From assembly GCA_030827365.1 (NCBI GenBank), contig JAUREO010000018.1, positions 1 to 34,289 of the forward strand: DNA of 34,289 nucleotides, in the 5' to 3' direction. The translations under genes and the position numbers were made by a program. The DNA comes from Candidatus Poseidonia sp. (GTDB lineage Archaea > Thermoplasmatota > Poseidoniia > Poseidoniales > Poseidoniaceae). Below are positions 7,753 through 14,547 of the stretch, piece by piece. Every line of letters begins with the position of its first letter. The stretch's first letter is position 1. The notes below the pieces were generated by a model that was not told the DNA's origin, made no database searches, and worked only from the letters and a program-made list of their open reading frames with translations.

Positions 7753-7777
7753 ACGAACATGTTCGTACGAACATGTT
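7753..7777. promoter_or_regulatory. Double palindromic operator upstream of boxB
   Basis: ACGAACATGTTCGT at 7753-7766 is a perfect 14-bp palindrome. It is followed directly by a second copy of its first 11 bases (7767-7777). The 22 bp from 7756 to 7777 also form a perfect palindrome centred on CGTACG, so two half-overlapping dyads are repeated 14 bp apart. The element sits 4-28 bp upstream of the TATA box, where archaeal activators bind, and it overlaps the stop codon of the HTH_10 regulator gene. I infer that the regulator, or another dimeric protein, binds here to control boxB. Confidence 0.7.
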
Positions 7778-8399
7778 AGGGGCTTTGATTTCGAATATCA
7801 TCCTTAAATGCGTACATGACTCCTGATTCAATTCGTTGAAGTTGACTTGATAATGTCGACTTAGCAACACCCAATTGTTCGGCCAATTCCGAAAGAGATG
7901 TTTTTCGTGGTACATCGTAATATCCCTTCTTGAGTGCAAATTCAAACACCTCGAGTTGCCTCGTTGTGAGTAACCTGTTGGAATTTTGACGCGTGGAGAG
8001 AAGCCTGTAAGGAATAGATGATTCATCAAACAAGCGAAACATCTCCTTCAGGTTGTCTTTTGATGCTTCGATGAACCATTCAACCCATCCATCCCTGATC
8101 TCGAAAGGTGTTCGAGGAACCACACCTGCTTTGCGTAACGGCTTGAGGAAACCTCCGCCTCCTGCTACGATTTCGACACTAAAGTGCTGGTCAGAAAGTG
8201 ATTTTTTTGCATCGACTCCTGCGTGTTCTTCAATGGCAGAACTCATATCGAAATCGCTCCAGCATCGTGCCATACCCCTACCTTTTGACAAAGGCATGTG
8301 TTCCTCGATTCGAAGAATTCCAGATGGGTTCTGCCTCGATACATCGCCAGCCCAATGACCTTCGGGAAGGCGAACCTCAATTCGTACCTGTTGAGCCAT
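7776..8399 (-). CDS. HTH_10 (bacterio-opsin-activator type) transcription regulator
   Basis: 207 residues. The C-terminal part (about 144-200) is a clear HTH_10 domain: LTTRQLEVFEFALKKGYYD, then LSELAEQLGVAKSTLSSQL, the usual helix-turn-helix found in Bat-like regulators of archaea. The N-terminal 130 residues form an alpha/beta sensor-like domain of a type common next to HTH_10, without a motif that tells its ligand. It starts 9 nt after the fructose bisphosphatase gene, with AAGGGA upstream of the ATG, so it is probably made from that transcript. Its own end carries the palindrome in front of boxB. Together this suggests a regulator of the oxygenase operon co-expressed with gluconeogenesis; binding is inferred. 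Confidence 0.85.
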   Translation of the reverse strand: MAQQVRIEVRLPEGHWAGDVSRQNPSGILRIEEHMPLSKGRGMARCWSDFDMSSAIEEHAGVDAKKSLSDQHFSVEIVAGGGGFLKPLRKAGVVPRTPFEIRDGWVEWFIEASKDNLKEMFRLFDESSIPYRLLSTRQNSNRLLTTRQLEVFEFALKKGYYDVPRKTSLSELAEQLGVAKSTLSSQLQRIESGVMYAFKDDIRNQSP

Positions 8400-8408
8400 A
8401 ATCGTCCC

Positions 8409-9362
8409 TTAAAGTGAGTGTGTTCGTTGCCTTTGATGAACATGACCTGTTTCAACATCAATAATTTCAGAAGTCGTTTTTGCACAATCCTTCGAAAACT
8501 CAACACCTGGTAGATAACCATCGCAGACACCAGCTGCTGCAAAAATGGAATTCGTACTTTGACACAAATCCTTTGCAGACCAAATTCTCGTGAGGTCGTC
8601 TCCGACCATATCAACGGCCCGTGCTTCTTCCTCGTCATTGCGAAAAACGAGTCGCCCTTCGAAAATTCCGCCTAAACCTCGTATTGCTGTGGCGGAAATC
8701 ACGCCTTCAGGAGCTGCCCCTATACCGAGTAACACATCAAAAGGGCCGTCATCCTTTGCTGCCCAAATCGCTCCGGATACATCCCCGTCTCCAAGAAGAT
8801 GGAGGTCGGCACCAACCTCTCGAATCGTCCGGAAGAGGTCATCATGCCTTGTTCTGTCGAGACTGACCACTTTCACCTCACTCATCGGTTTGTCATGGAC
8901 ATGAGCAATTTGTTCTAAGTTGTAGGCAACATCACCTTCAAGTGAAAGATGGGCCTCAAGGTCTTTTCCTGCTGCGATTTTATCCATGTAACAATCAGGA
9001 GCGTGGAGAAGGGTTCCACGTGGTCCAGCAGCGAGAACGGCTATTGCATTTGGCTTATCATATGCACAATTGTTGGTGCACTCGAGTGGATCGACTGCAA
9101 TGTCGATTTGGGTTGCATGGGGCATGCCAACCATCGAACCAAGTGGCTCACCGATGTACAACATTGGGGCTTCATCTCGTTCACCTTCACCAATGGCGAC
9201 TCTTCCATCGAATGGAACTTCGTCAAAACATCGACGCATGGCTTCAACCGCTGCTTGGTCTGCGGCGTTTTTATCGCCCTTTCCCTTCCAGTGACCACAA
9301 GCTATTGCTGCCTGTTCGACAGCGTTGAGGAATGCTTCGCTGAGGTCTGATGTCGTTCCCAT
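8409..9362 (-). CDS. glpX: Fructose-1,6-bisphosphatase class II (GlpX family)
   Basis: 317 residues, normal length for GlpX. It removes the C1 phosphate of fructose-1,6-bisphosphate in gluconeogenesis. Signatures are IGEGERDEAPMLYIGE (metal- and phosphate-binding), the DIAVDPLECTNN segment (usually DPxEGTN, here with Cys in place of Gly), LGDGDVSGAIWAA and GIGAAPEGVISATAIRGLGG. The start is set at the ATG at 9362, which gives the standard N-terminus; five more residues are possible from 9377. It lies between moaC and the HTH_10 gene on the minus strand. A class I aldolase gene lies 3 kb away on the other strand, so both gluconeogenic steps are encoded in this window. Confidence 0.92.
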   Translation of the reverse strand: MGTTSDLSEAFLNAVEQAAIACGHWKGKGDKNAADQAAVEAMRRCFDEVPFDGRVAIGEGERDEAPMLYIGEPLGSMVGMPHATQIDIAVDPLECTNNCAYDKPNAIAVLAAGPRGTLLHAPDCYMDKIAAGKDLEAHLSLEGDVAYNLEQIAHVHDKPMSEVKVVSLDRTRHDDLFRTIREVGADLHLLGDGDVSGAIWAAKDDGPFDVLLGIGAAPEGVISATAIRGLGGIFEGRLVFRNDEEEARAVDMVGDDLTRIWSAKDLCQSTNSIFAAAGVCDGYLPGVEFSKDCAKTTSEIIDVETGHVHQRQRTHSL

Positions 9363-9417
9363 ACATCGACCAAACAAATGATGTCCATGAACTCAACGGT
9401 TCAATTCATTCAATCGT

Positions 9418-9894
9418 TCATTCATTTTGAGAAGGTAAGTTCTTGGTTTTTGAAATGACATGAATCTCTCTTATGCATGCAGTAGTGTACTGCCCATGTT
9501 GGTCTTTTTCAAACGATTTAACCATGTCAAAAACGCACAGAAGACCGGCACTCACACCGGTGAGGGCTTCCATTTCTACTCCTGTTTTGTACATGGCTTC
9601 CACCGTTACTGTACACCGCAAATTGTTTCCTTCCCAAACCCAATCCACTTGAACCCCCTCAATAGGAATTGGATGACAATGCGGAATGATGCGAGGCGTT
9701 TCTTTTACGGCTTGAATGGCCGCAATCGTTGAGGCTTGAAGTACATCGCCTTTCTTTACAGAGCCATCTTCAATGGCAGACTTCGTTTTGCTTTGCAATG
9801 TCAACAATCCAGTGGCAACTGCTCGACGAAACAGCACCTCTTTTTCGTGAATTCGAACCACTGCTTCTAGCTCAATCGATGTTTCTTCAGTCAA
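9418..9894 (-). CDS. moaC: Cyclic pyranopterin monophosphate synthase MoaC
   Basis: 158 residues from a TTG start at 9894. MoaC converts the GTP-derived 3',8-cyclo intermediate to cyclic pyranopterin monophosphate in molybdenum cofactor synthesis. Visible signatures are KKGDVLQASTIAAIQAVK, IPHCHPIPIEGVQV (metal/substrate His residues) and VEMEALTGVSAGLLCVFDMVK. The frame is open to an ATG at 9981, but that would overlap moaE by 91 nt. The TTG has GGAGGG 6 nt upstream, forms a TTGA overlap with the moaE stop, and gives the usual MoaC length near 160, so it is preferred. Confidence 0.93.
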   Translation of the reverse strand: MTEETSIELEAVVRIHEKEVLFRRAVATGLLTLQSKTKSAIEDGSVKKGDVLQASTIAAIQAVKETPRIIPHCHPIPIEGVQVDWVWEGNNLRCTVTVEAMYKTGVEMEALTGVSAGLLCVFDMVKSFEKDQHGQYTTACIREIHVISKTKNLPSQNE

Positions 9895-10340
9895 CCTAAT
9901 CCCTCCTTCCAAACGCTTCCTGCCGAAGTGACTTCTTTTTTCCAAAGTGGGGCTTGCACTTTTAATGTGTCTATGAGCCATTCACAGGCCAAGAATGCTT
10001 CTTTCCGATGAGCACTTCCAACATGAATGGCCACAATGGGTTCATTGGCATCAACACTTCCAATGCGATGAGCAAGGCCTATCGAAAGCACACCAAATTC
10101 ATCGATAGCCTGCTTGGCTAAGTTGTACAGCACTCCAGAGAGCTTATCTTCCCAAGCATCAAATTCCAACCGGTAGACTTCGTGTTCACCCTCTTGCGGT
10201 CTTGTGATACCAAGAAAACTTACGATAGCACCGCAACCAATCACATTCATCTGACGCAAAAGTGCATCCGAATCAAGTGAATCTTTTGCCTCGAGGACGA
10301 TGATATTTCCACTCACGATGATGCGAAGGGAACGCATCAT
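9891..10340 (-). CDS. moaE: Molybdopterin synthase catalytic subunit MoaE
   Basis: 149 residues, the usual size. MoaE is the large subunit of molybdopterin synthase and transfers sulfur from MoaD thiocarboxylate onto the pyranopterin. The diagnostic C-terminal half is present: GLAHRIGSVDANEPIVAIHVGSAHRKEAF, then CEWLIDTLKVQAPLWKKE with the active-site lysines. The N-terminal MoaD-binding fold (GAIVSFLGITRP) is also clear. The next ATG at 10337 is an equally good start. It overlaps moaC by 4 nt as TTGA. No moaD or moaA is visible in the window. Its 5' end lies about 20 nt from the divergent flavoprotein start, so the two promoters must overlap the coding ends. Confidence 0.93.
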   Translation of the reverse strand: MMRSLRIIVSGNIIVLEAKDSLDSDALLRQMNVIGCGAIVSFLGITRPQEGEHEVYRLEFDAWEDKLSGVLYNLAKQAIDEFGVLSIGLAHRIGSVDANEPIVAIHVGSAHRKEAFLACEWLIDTLKVQAPLWKKEVTSAGSVWKEGLG

Positions 10341-10362
10341 TCAAACCTCTCGCTTCGTTACC

Positions 10363-11604
10363 ATGGTCATGGCCGGAGAGAATCCAATCACCATCATGGG
10401 TGCTGGACTCTCGGGATTGGCGGCTGCAACCATCCTTGCTCGAGCAGGAAGAGAGGTGCATGTTCATGATGTTCGGGCAGACTCAGGTGCCCGATTTGAT
10501 GGTGATTTCCAAGCCTTGGAAAATTGGAGTTACCCGTTTGACTTTTTTGACCAACTCAAAGAATGGGGGTTTGATACCTCCGAATTCAAAGCGTCTGAAT
10601 TCAGCCTCGTTGACCTCATTCATCCAGATGATGAAATTTCTCAAGCCAAAACAGATGGTGTTGCCTACCGAATTGTAGAACGTGGAACTTCATCTCATAC
10701 CATCGACCAAGGATTCAAACGAATGGCTCTCAAAGCAGGCGCACAACTTCATTACAACTCAAAAATTGATATTGGAGACGCCGATGTTGTCGCATGTGGG
10801 CCAAAAAACACCTCCGCAGTTGCTTATGGCGAAATTTTCCACACCAAGCATGAGAACATCATCGCCTTTCAACTCAACGACAAGTTAGCACCAGGGGCGT
10901 ATTCCTACCTCATCGTCATCGATGGTGTAGGACTCATTTGTACATGTTTGTGGAGAAAACAGAAAAAATCAGAGCGATTTCTCAACGAAACTATTGCTTG
11001 GTATCAACATCATTACCCCAATATCGACATGGAGCCGGTCAAACGTGTTGGAGGAAAAGGCGACTTTACCATCAATAAGCATTACAAAATCGATGGGAAA
11101 TATTACGTCGGAGAATCTGGGGGCCTGCAGGATTTCATGTGGGGCTTCGGGATGAGAATGGCGATTTGGTCTGGAGTGCTTGCGGCAAAAGACATCCTTG
11201 GCCAAGGAAATTACGAAAAGGATGTGCGAAAGCAACTTCTTCCCTATGTCAGGACAAGTGTCACAAATCGGTGGCTGATGAATAGGGTGGGCAATAGAAC
11301 ATTCAAACGAATGTGTCGACAATGGATGAAAGACCAAAAAAAGAGTGGGGAAGGCCTTCGATGGATTTCAAAGTTATTCCGTCCAACCATATTGAAGACA
11401 ACACTGTTTTATTTTATTCAACCTTTCATGCTCGAAAAAGACAAAACAGCAATGAGTCGAGGTGTTCGAAGAATGCCGTTTCGAAAAGCGAAACCACGAG
11501 ATATGTGGGAGCCATCTGAGGACGCCATGAGTGTAAAGAAACGGTGGGATGACCATAGAAAAAAGGGCGGCCATGTCTCGTTTCAAGAAGATAACAGTTC
11601 TTGA
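10363..11604 (+). CDS. FAD-dependent oxidoreductase (geranylgeranyl-reductase-like)
   Basis: 413 residues. The N-terminus is a dinucleotide-binding Rossmann motif, ITIMGAGLSGLAAATILARAG, followed by an acidic HDVRADSGARF loop. About residue 265-290 the segment VGESGGLQDFMWGFGMRMA is the second FAD-contact region, like the GDAAG region of geranylgeranyl reductases and halogenase-type flavoproteins. The last 120 residues are helical and very basic. The substrate cannot be told; saturation or oxidation of a lipid or isoprenoid is one possibility. ATGs at 10363 and 10369 are plausible starts; the frame extends upstream to 10300 but would overlap moaE. It is separated from the next plus-strand gene by 54 nt. 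Confidence 0.78.
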   Translation: MVMAGENPITIMGAGLSGLAAATILARAGREVHVHDVRADSGARFDGDFQALENWSYPFDFFDQLKEWGFDTSEFKASEFSLVDLIHPDDEISQAKTDGVAYRIVERGTSSHTIDQGFKRMALKAGAQLHYNSKIDIGDADVVACGPKNTSAVAYGEIFHTKHENIIAFQLNDKLAPGAYSYLIVIDGVGLICTCLWRKQKKSERFLNETIAWYQHHYPNIDMEPVKRVGGKGDFTINKHYKIDGKYYVGESGGLQDFMWGFGMRMAIWSGVLAAKDILGQGNYEKDVRKQLLPYVRTSVTNRWLMNRVGNRTFKRMCRQWMKDQKKSGEGLRWISKLFRPTILKTTLFYFIQPFMLEKDKTAMSRGVRRMPFRKAKPRDMWEPSEDAMSVKKRWDDHRKKGGHVSFQEDNSS

Positions 11605-11658
11605 TTCACAAATTTCTTGTGCGATTTCTTCTTAACATCAGTCAATGTGGAGAAATTC

Positions 11659-12525
11659 ATGAGCGACCTCTATGGCTTGAAACTCGAACCTCTGTCAAAC
11701 AAACTCGTAAATTATGGCGTTACTGAAAATGGCATTGCCGTTATTGAATTGTGCTCCGACTCTGCGGGAAAACCACTTTCAGAATCAAGTGATAGGTCTC
11801 CAAACACCTACACTCATGAAATGATGAGAGATTTAGATGAAGCCATCGTTCGTGCCCGATTTAACGACGATGTGACTTGCATTGTTTTGACAGGAAACGG
11901 AGCATCGTTTTTCTCCGCAGGTGCATCAATTCAAATGCTCAACAGCGTAACTCCTGGATTCAAATACAATTTCTGTCTTCACGCCAATGAAACTCTTTCT
12001 CGTCTCGAACAAACACCAAAACTTGTTGTTTGTGCTATCAACGGTCATGCCGTTGGTGGTGGATTGGAAATTGCTATGGCAACCGACATTCGAATTGCTC
12101 GAAAGAACTCAGGAAAGGTCGGACTTCCAGAAATCAACCTTGGTGTTCTCGCTGGAACGGGTGGAACAGCACGGCTCACTCGTCTCGTCGGCAAAGCCAA
12201 AGCACTCGAAATGATGGTGACTGGCGAGCTATGGTCCTTTGAAGATGCTCATTCGCTCAACCTCATCAATCACATTTGGGAAGGGACAGCACAAGATTTC
12301 AGAAGAGATGTGTTGGACTGGTGCTCCCAATTCACATTACCAAACAAGGCTGTAAAGGCTGTTGGTAACATCAAGCGTTCGTGCCAAACTGGCCCTGAAA
12401 TTCCATTTGAGTACCACCTTGCATTGGAGCGAGAACTACAAGCAGCACTCTTCAACAGCACAGATGCAAAGGAAGGAATTGCAGCATACGTTGAGAAGCG
12501 TGTTGCACATTTCACTGGTCAATGA
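11659..12525 (+). CDS. Enoyl-CoA hydratase (crotonase with both catalytic Glu)
   Basis: 288 residues. Unlike the PaaG-like protein at 3344, this crotonase keeps both hydratase glutamates: Glu137 in GGGLEIAMATD and Glu158 in GLPEINLGVLAGTGGT. The oxyanion segment reads FFSAGASI, with Ser in place of the common Asp. It should add water across a 2-enoyl-CoA double bond, or do closely related chemistry. An N-terminal extension of about 25 residues precedes the usual crotonase start. The ATG at 11659 has GGAG 7 nt upstream and is chosen over the longer frame from 11617. It lies 18 nt before the aldolase gene, so the two are probably co-transcribed. A PaaF-like step of the window's CoA pathway is possible. 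Confidence 0.87.
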   Translation: MSDLYGLKLEPLSNKLVNYGVTENGIAVIELCSDSAGKPLSESSDRSPNTYTHEMMRDLDEAIVRARFNDDVTCIVLTGNGASFFSAGASIQMLNSVTPGFKYNFCLHANETLSRLEQTPKLVVCAINGHAVGGGLEIAMATDIRIARKNSGKVGLPEINLGVLAGTGGTARLTRLVGKAKALEMMVTGELWSFEDAHSLNLINHIWEGTAQDFRRDVLDWCSQFTLPNKAVKAVGNIKRSCQTGPEIPFEYHLALERELQAALFNSTDAKEGIAAYVEKRVAHFTGQ

Positions 12526-12543
12526 TCGTGCTGAGGTGGATGA

Positions 12544-13467
12544 ATGAAAGTTTCAGTTCCTGCAGATGTACCAGATGAGCTCATTGAAACCTACCTTGAC
12601 AACATGAGAGCAGCAACTTGTGGTACTGGCTCAATGAATCTGTTCGCTTGTGATCAGAAAATTGAACATCTCAATGATGATTTTTACGATGGAGGGAAGA
12701 AAATCCCTCTTACCTCAAATGACCCACATCACCTGTTTGAAATCGGTGCAAGGGCAGTTCAAGAAGGTACAATTGGGGTCTTAGCAGGACAACTTGGCCT
12801 GATTTCCATGTACGCAAGAGATTACCCCGATATTCCTTACTTAGTGAAGTTGAATTCAAAATCTCATGTTGTACCTACGAGTCAACGCGATCCGATTTCC
12901 CAATCGATGTGGGACATGGACGATGTGATGGCCCTTGTTCACAACGGAATTAATGTCGTAGGTATCGGCTACACCATTTACATCGGTTCTGAATACGAGC
13001 ATGAAATGCTCACCGAAGCAGCACAATTCATTCGTCAAGCACACGAACTTGGCATGATCTCCGTCGTTTGGATGTATCCAAGAGGAAAAGCAGTAACCGA
13101 TGAAAAAGACCCTCAACTTATCTCAGGAGCTGCGGGTGTTGCTGCTTGTATTGGTGCAGATTTTGCCAAGGTCAACTATCCACGAGCATGGGAAGGAATG
13201 ACCCAACCGGAATCATTCAGAGTTGCTGTCGAGGCAGCTGGTCGAACTGGAATTATTTGCTCAGGTGGAGGTTCATTGCCAGCACGTGATTTCCTCCAAC
13301 GTCTTCACGACCAAGTCAATATTTCGGGATGCAGAGGGGCGGCTACTGGAAGAAACATCCACCAAAAATCGATAGAAGAAGCCGTCCGAATGACGGCTGC
13401 ATGTCATGCCATCATTTGTGCTGGGGCCTCTGTTGATGAAGCTATGGCTATTTTCGAAGGCAACTGA
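12544..13467 (+). CDS. Class I aldolase, DhnA type (archaeal fructose-bisphosphate aldolase)
   Basis: 307 residues of the DhnA/LsrF TIM-barrel family used by archaea for fructose-1,6-bisphosphate cleavage or synthesis. The Schiff-base lysine is Lys199 in GADFAKVNYP. SVVWMYPRG (about 163-171), ICSGGGSLPARDF and GAATGRNIHQ (phosphate binding) follow in the expected order. MNLFACDQKIEH near the N-terminus corresponds to the usual DQ-x-E/H segment. The same family includes aminodideoxyheptulosonate synthase for aromatic amino acids, so sugar aldolase is the likelier but not certain reading. The GlpX bisphosphatase nearby favours a gluconeogenic role. GAGGTGG stands before the ATG. Confidence 0.85.
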   Translation: MKVSVPADVPDELIETYLDNMRAATCGTGSMNLFACDQKIEHLNDDFYDGGKKIPLTSNDPHHLFEIGARAVQEGTIGVLAGQLGLISMYARDYPDIPYLVKLNSKSHVVPTSQRDPISQSMWDMDDVMALVHNGINVVGIGYTIYIGSEYEHEMLTEAAQFIRQAHELGMISVVWMYPRGKAVTDEKDPQLISGAAGVAACIGADFAKVNYPRAWEGMTQPESFRVAVEAAGRTGIICSGGGSLPARDFLQRLHDQVNISGCRGAATGRNIHQKSIEEAVRMTAACHAIICAGASVDEAMAIFEGN

Positions 13468-13470
13468 TTT

Positions 13471-13953
13471 TCAATTGTTCACTTCTTCGCAAAAGTTGAT
13501 AATATCTTCAAGCGCTATTTCGACATCGTATATCGAATGATGATGACCAAGAACCTCTGGTGGAATAAATTTCCCAGTTTTTCCCCTTTCCAGATTTCTC
13601 TTTAGGAGGATTTCAAGAGGAAGTTTTGGCATTGATTGGATTAGAATGTGATAGCCATGTTTCAATGCTGCTTGCACATAAGGGCACATTTCCCAAATTT
13701 GCAGGTGAGTATTATCGATGATAATGAAAGGTTCGAGTGATTCCATTGAGGCTATACAACGTCGAACATTCATTTCGTGGTACTGAGGTAATCGGTTTTT
13801 TTCAAAAATGTATTTGCCATTTATGAGGAAGAAATCATCGGTCGAATAGACGCTTTTTGGAGTAATATGCCGGAGTTCGTGTTCGATAAAAGATGATTTT
13901 CCGGAGCAAGACGGCCCTCGAAGGAGGAGCAAAGTCAATGCGGGTTGTTCCAT
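13471..13953 (-). CDS. N4BP2L-like P-loop kinase
   Basis: 160 residues with Walker A GPSCSGKSS near the N-terminus, then STDDFFLINGKYIFEKN, and IIIDNTHLQIWEMCPYVQAAL. This order matches the small N4BP2L1/2-type AAA_33 kinases, relatives of polynucleotide kinase. These are thought to phosphorylate nucleic-acid ends or related substrates, though the activity of the small versions is poorly known. The ATG at 13953 shares one base with the stop of the winged-helix gene upstream (TGATG); a TTG at 13956 is an alternative. Its stop lies 3 nt from the convergent aldolase stop. It forms a two-gene unit with the winged-helix protein, within an AT-rich patch. Confidence 0.75.
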   Translation of the reverse strand: MEQPALTLLLLRGPSCSGKSSFIEHELRHITPKSVYSTDDFFLINGKYIFEKNRLPQYHEMNVRRCIASMESLEPFIIIDNTHLQIWEMCPYVQAALKHGYHILIQSMPKLPLEILLKRNLERGKTGKFIPPEVLGHHHSIYDVEIALEDIINFCEEVNN

Positions 13954-14276
13954 CAAGATTCGTCTTCAATCTGTGTAATAAATGAACCATCGGGGCTCAT
14001 AATGATTGGATTACCTTCAACCCATTGAGGGCAATTCTCGGAAACCCAATCACGTGTTGCCCATTCACAAATATCGTATCCCCCTGATAATATTCCAGAT
14101 CTTTTAATGTAGCCGACTTTGACAATATCCTTGTCTTTTGAAAGAACATTTCCGAGTTGTTGACTGGTTGTACCATGACGCATGGATGAATTGATGTGTT
14201 CAAGAATTTCTGCAGTGTTCCTTGGTCGGTCATTCAAATACTTCTTGATTTTTTCACGAATTCGTGTTGTTTTCAT
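13953..14276 (-). CDS. Small winged-helix protein
   Basis: 107 residues. The first 70 form a winged helix: IREKIKKYLNDRPRNTAEILEHIN, a recognition segment SMRHGTTSQQLGNVLSK, then a wing (IVKVGYIKRSG). A second short part, GGYDICEWATRDWV and PIIMSPDGSF, follows. It probably binds DNA or RNA. It has the strongest Shine-Dalgarno in the area, GGAGGAGAAAG just before the ATG. The P-loop kinase follows with a one-base overlap, so a regulator-enzyme or toxin-antitoxin-like relationship is conceivable but not shown. The divergent 271-nt gap upstream contains repeats that could be its targets. Confidence 0.7.
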   Translation of the reverse strand: MKTTRIREKIKKYLNDRPRNTAEILEHINSSMRHGTTSQQLGNVLSKDKDIVKVGYIKRSGILSGGYDICEWATRDWVSENCPQWVEGNPIIMSPDGSFITQIEDES

Positions 14277-14380
14277 ATCTTTCTCCTCCTGTCATTTTTA
14301 CCAGTTACTTACTCCAGCATCTGATATTACTAAGCAGCGAGGCTACTGATATAACCGTTACCCTCTTCAAGAACGAAGTT

Positions 14381-14481
14381 GTTACATAATTATGGTAAAT
14401 ATCGGTGTTTTTTTTACATTTCAAGTTATAAAGTAAGTTATCTTCTACTATTTCCATAGGAAATATGTAACAAAATGTAAC
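14381..14481. promoter_or_regulatory. Repeated GTTACAT/ATGTAAC sites in the divergent promoter
   Basis: ATGTAAC occurs at 14465-14471 and again at 14475-14481, exactly one helical turn (10 bp) apart. An inverted copy, GTTACAT, lies at 14381-14387. A second tandem pair, AAGTTAT at 14423-14429 and 14435-14441, lies between them. The region separates two winged-helix genes transcribed away from each other, so these are candidate operators for one or both. No protein gene fits in this 271-nt, AT-rich gap. Confidence 0.4.
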
Positions 14482-14496
14482 TATAAATTAAATTAA

Positions 14497-14506
14497 CTTA
14501 TATATA
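14497..14506 (+). promoter_or_regulatory. TATA box of the 824-aa gene
   Basis: CTTATATATA is a near-ideal archaeal TATA box. A start site about 25 nt downstream would be near 14528, leaving a leader of about 20 nt before the ATG at 14548. The tandem ATGTAAC pair ends 15 bp upstream of it, in activator position. Confidence 0.5.
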
Positions 14507-14547
14507 CTTTTGATTTATGGCAATAACAAGTAGAAAGTGGTAGATTT

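Noticed and set aside
10300-10362. Longer N-terminus for the FAD oxidoreductase
   Set aside because: It would overlap the conserved moaE start by about 40 nt and adds residues before the Rossmann motif without similarity to flavoproteins.
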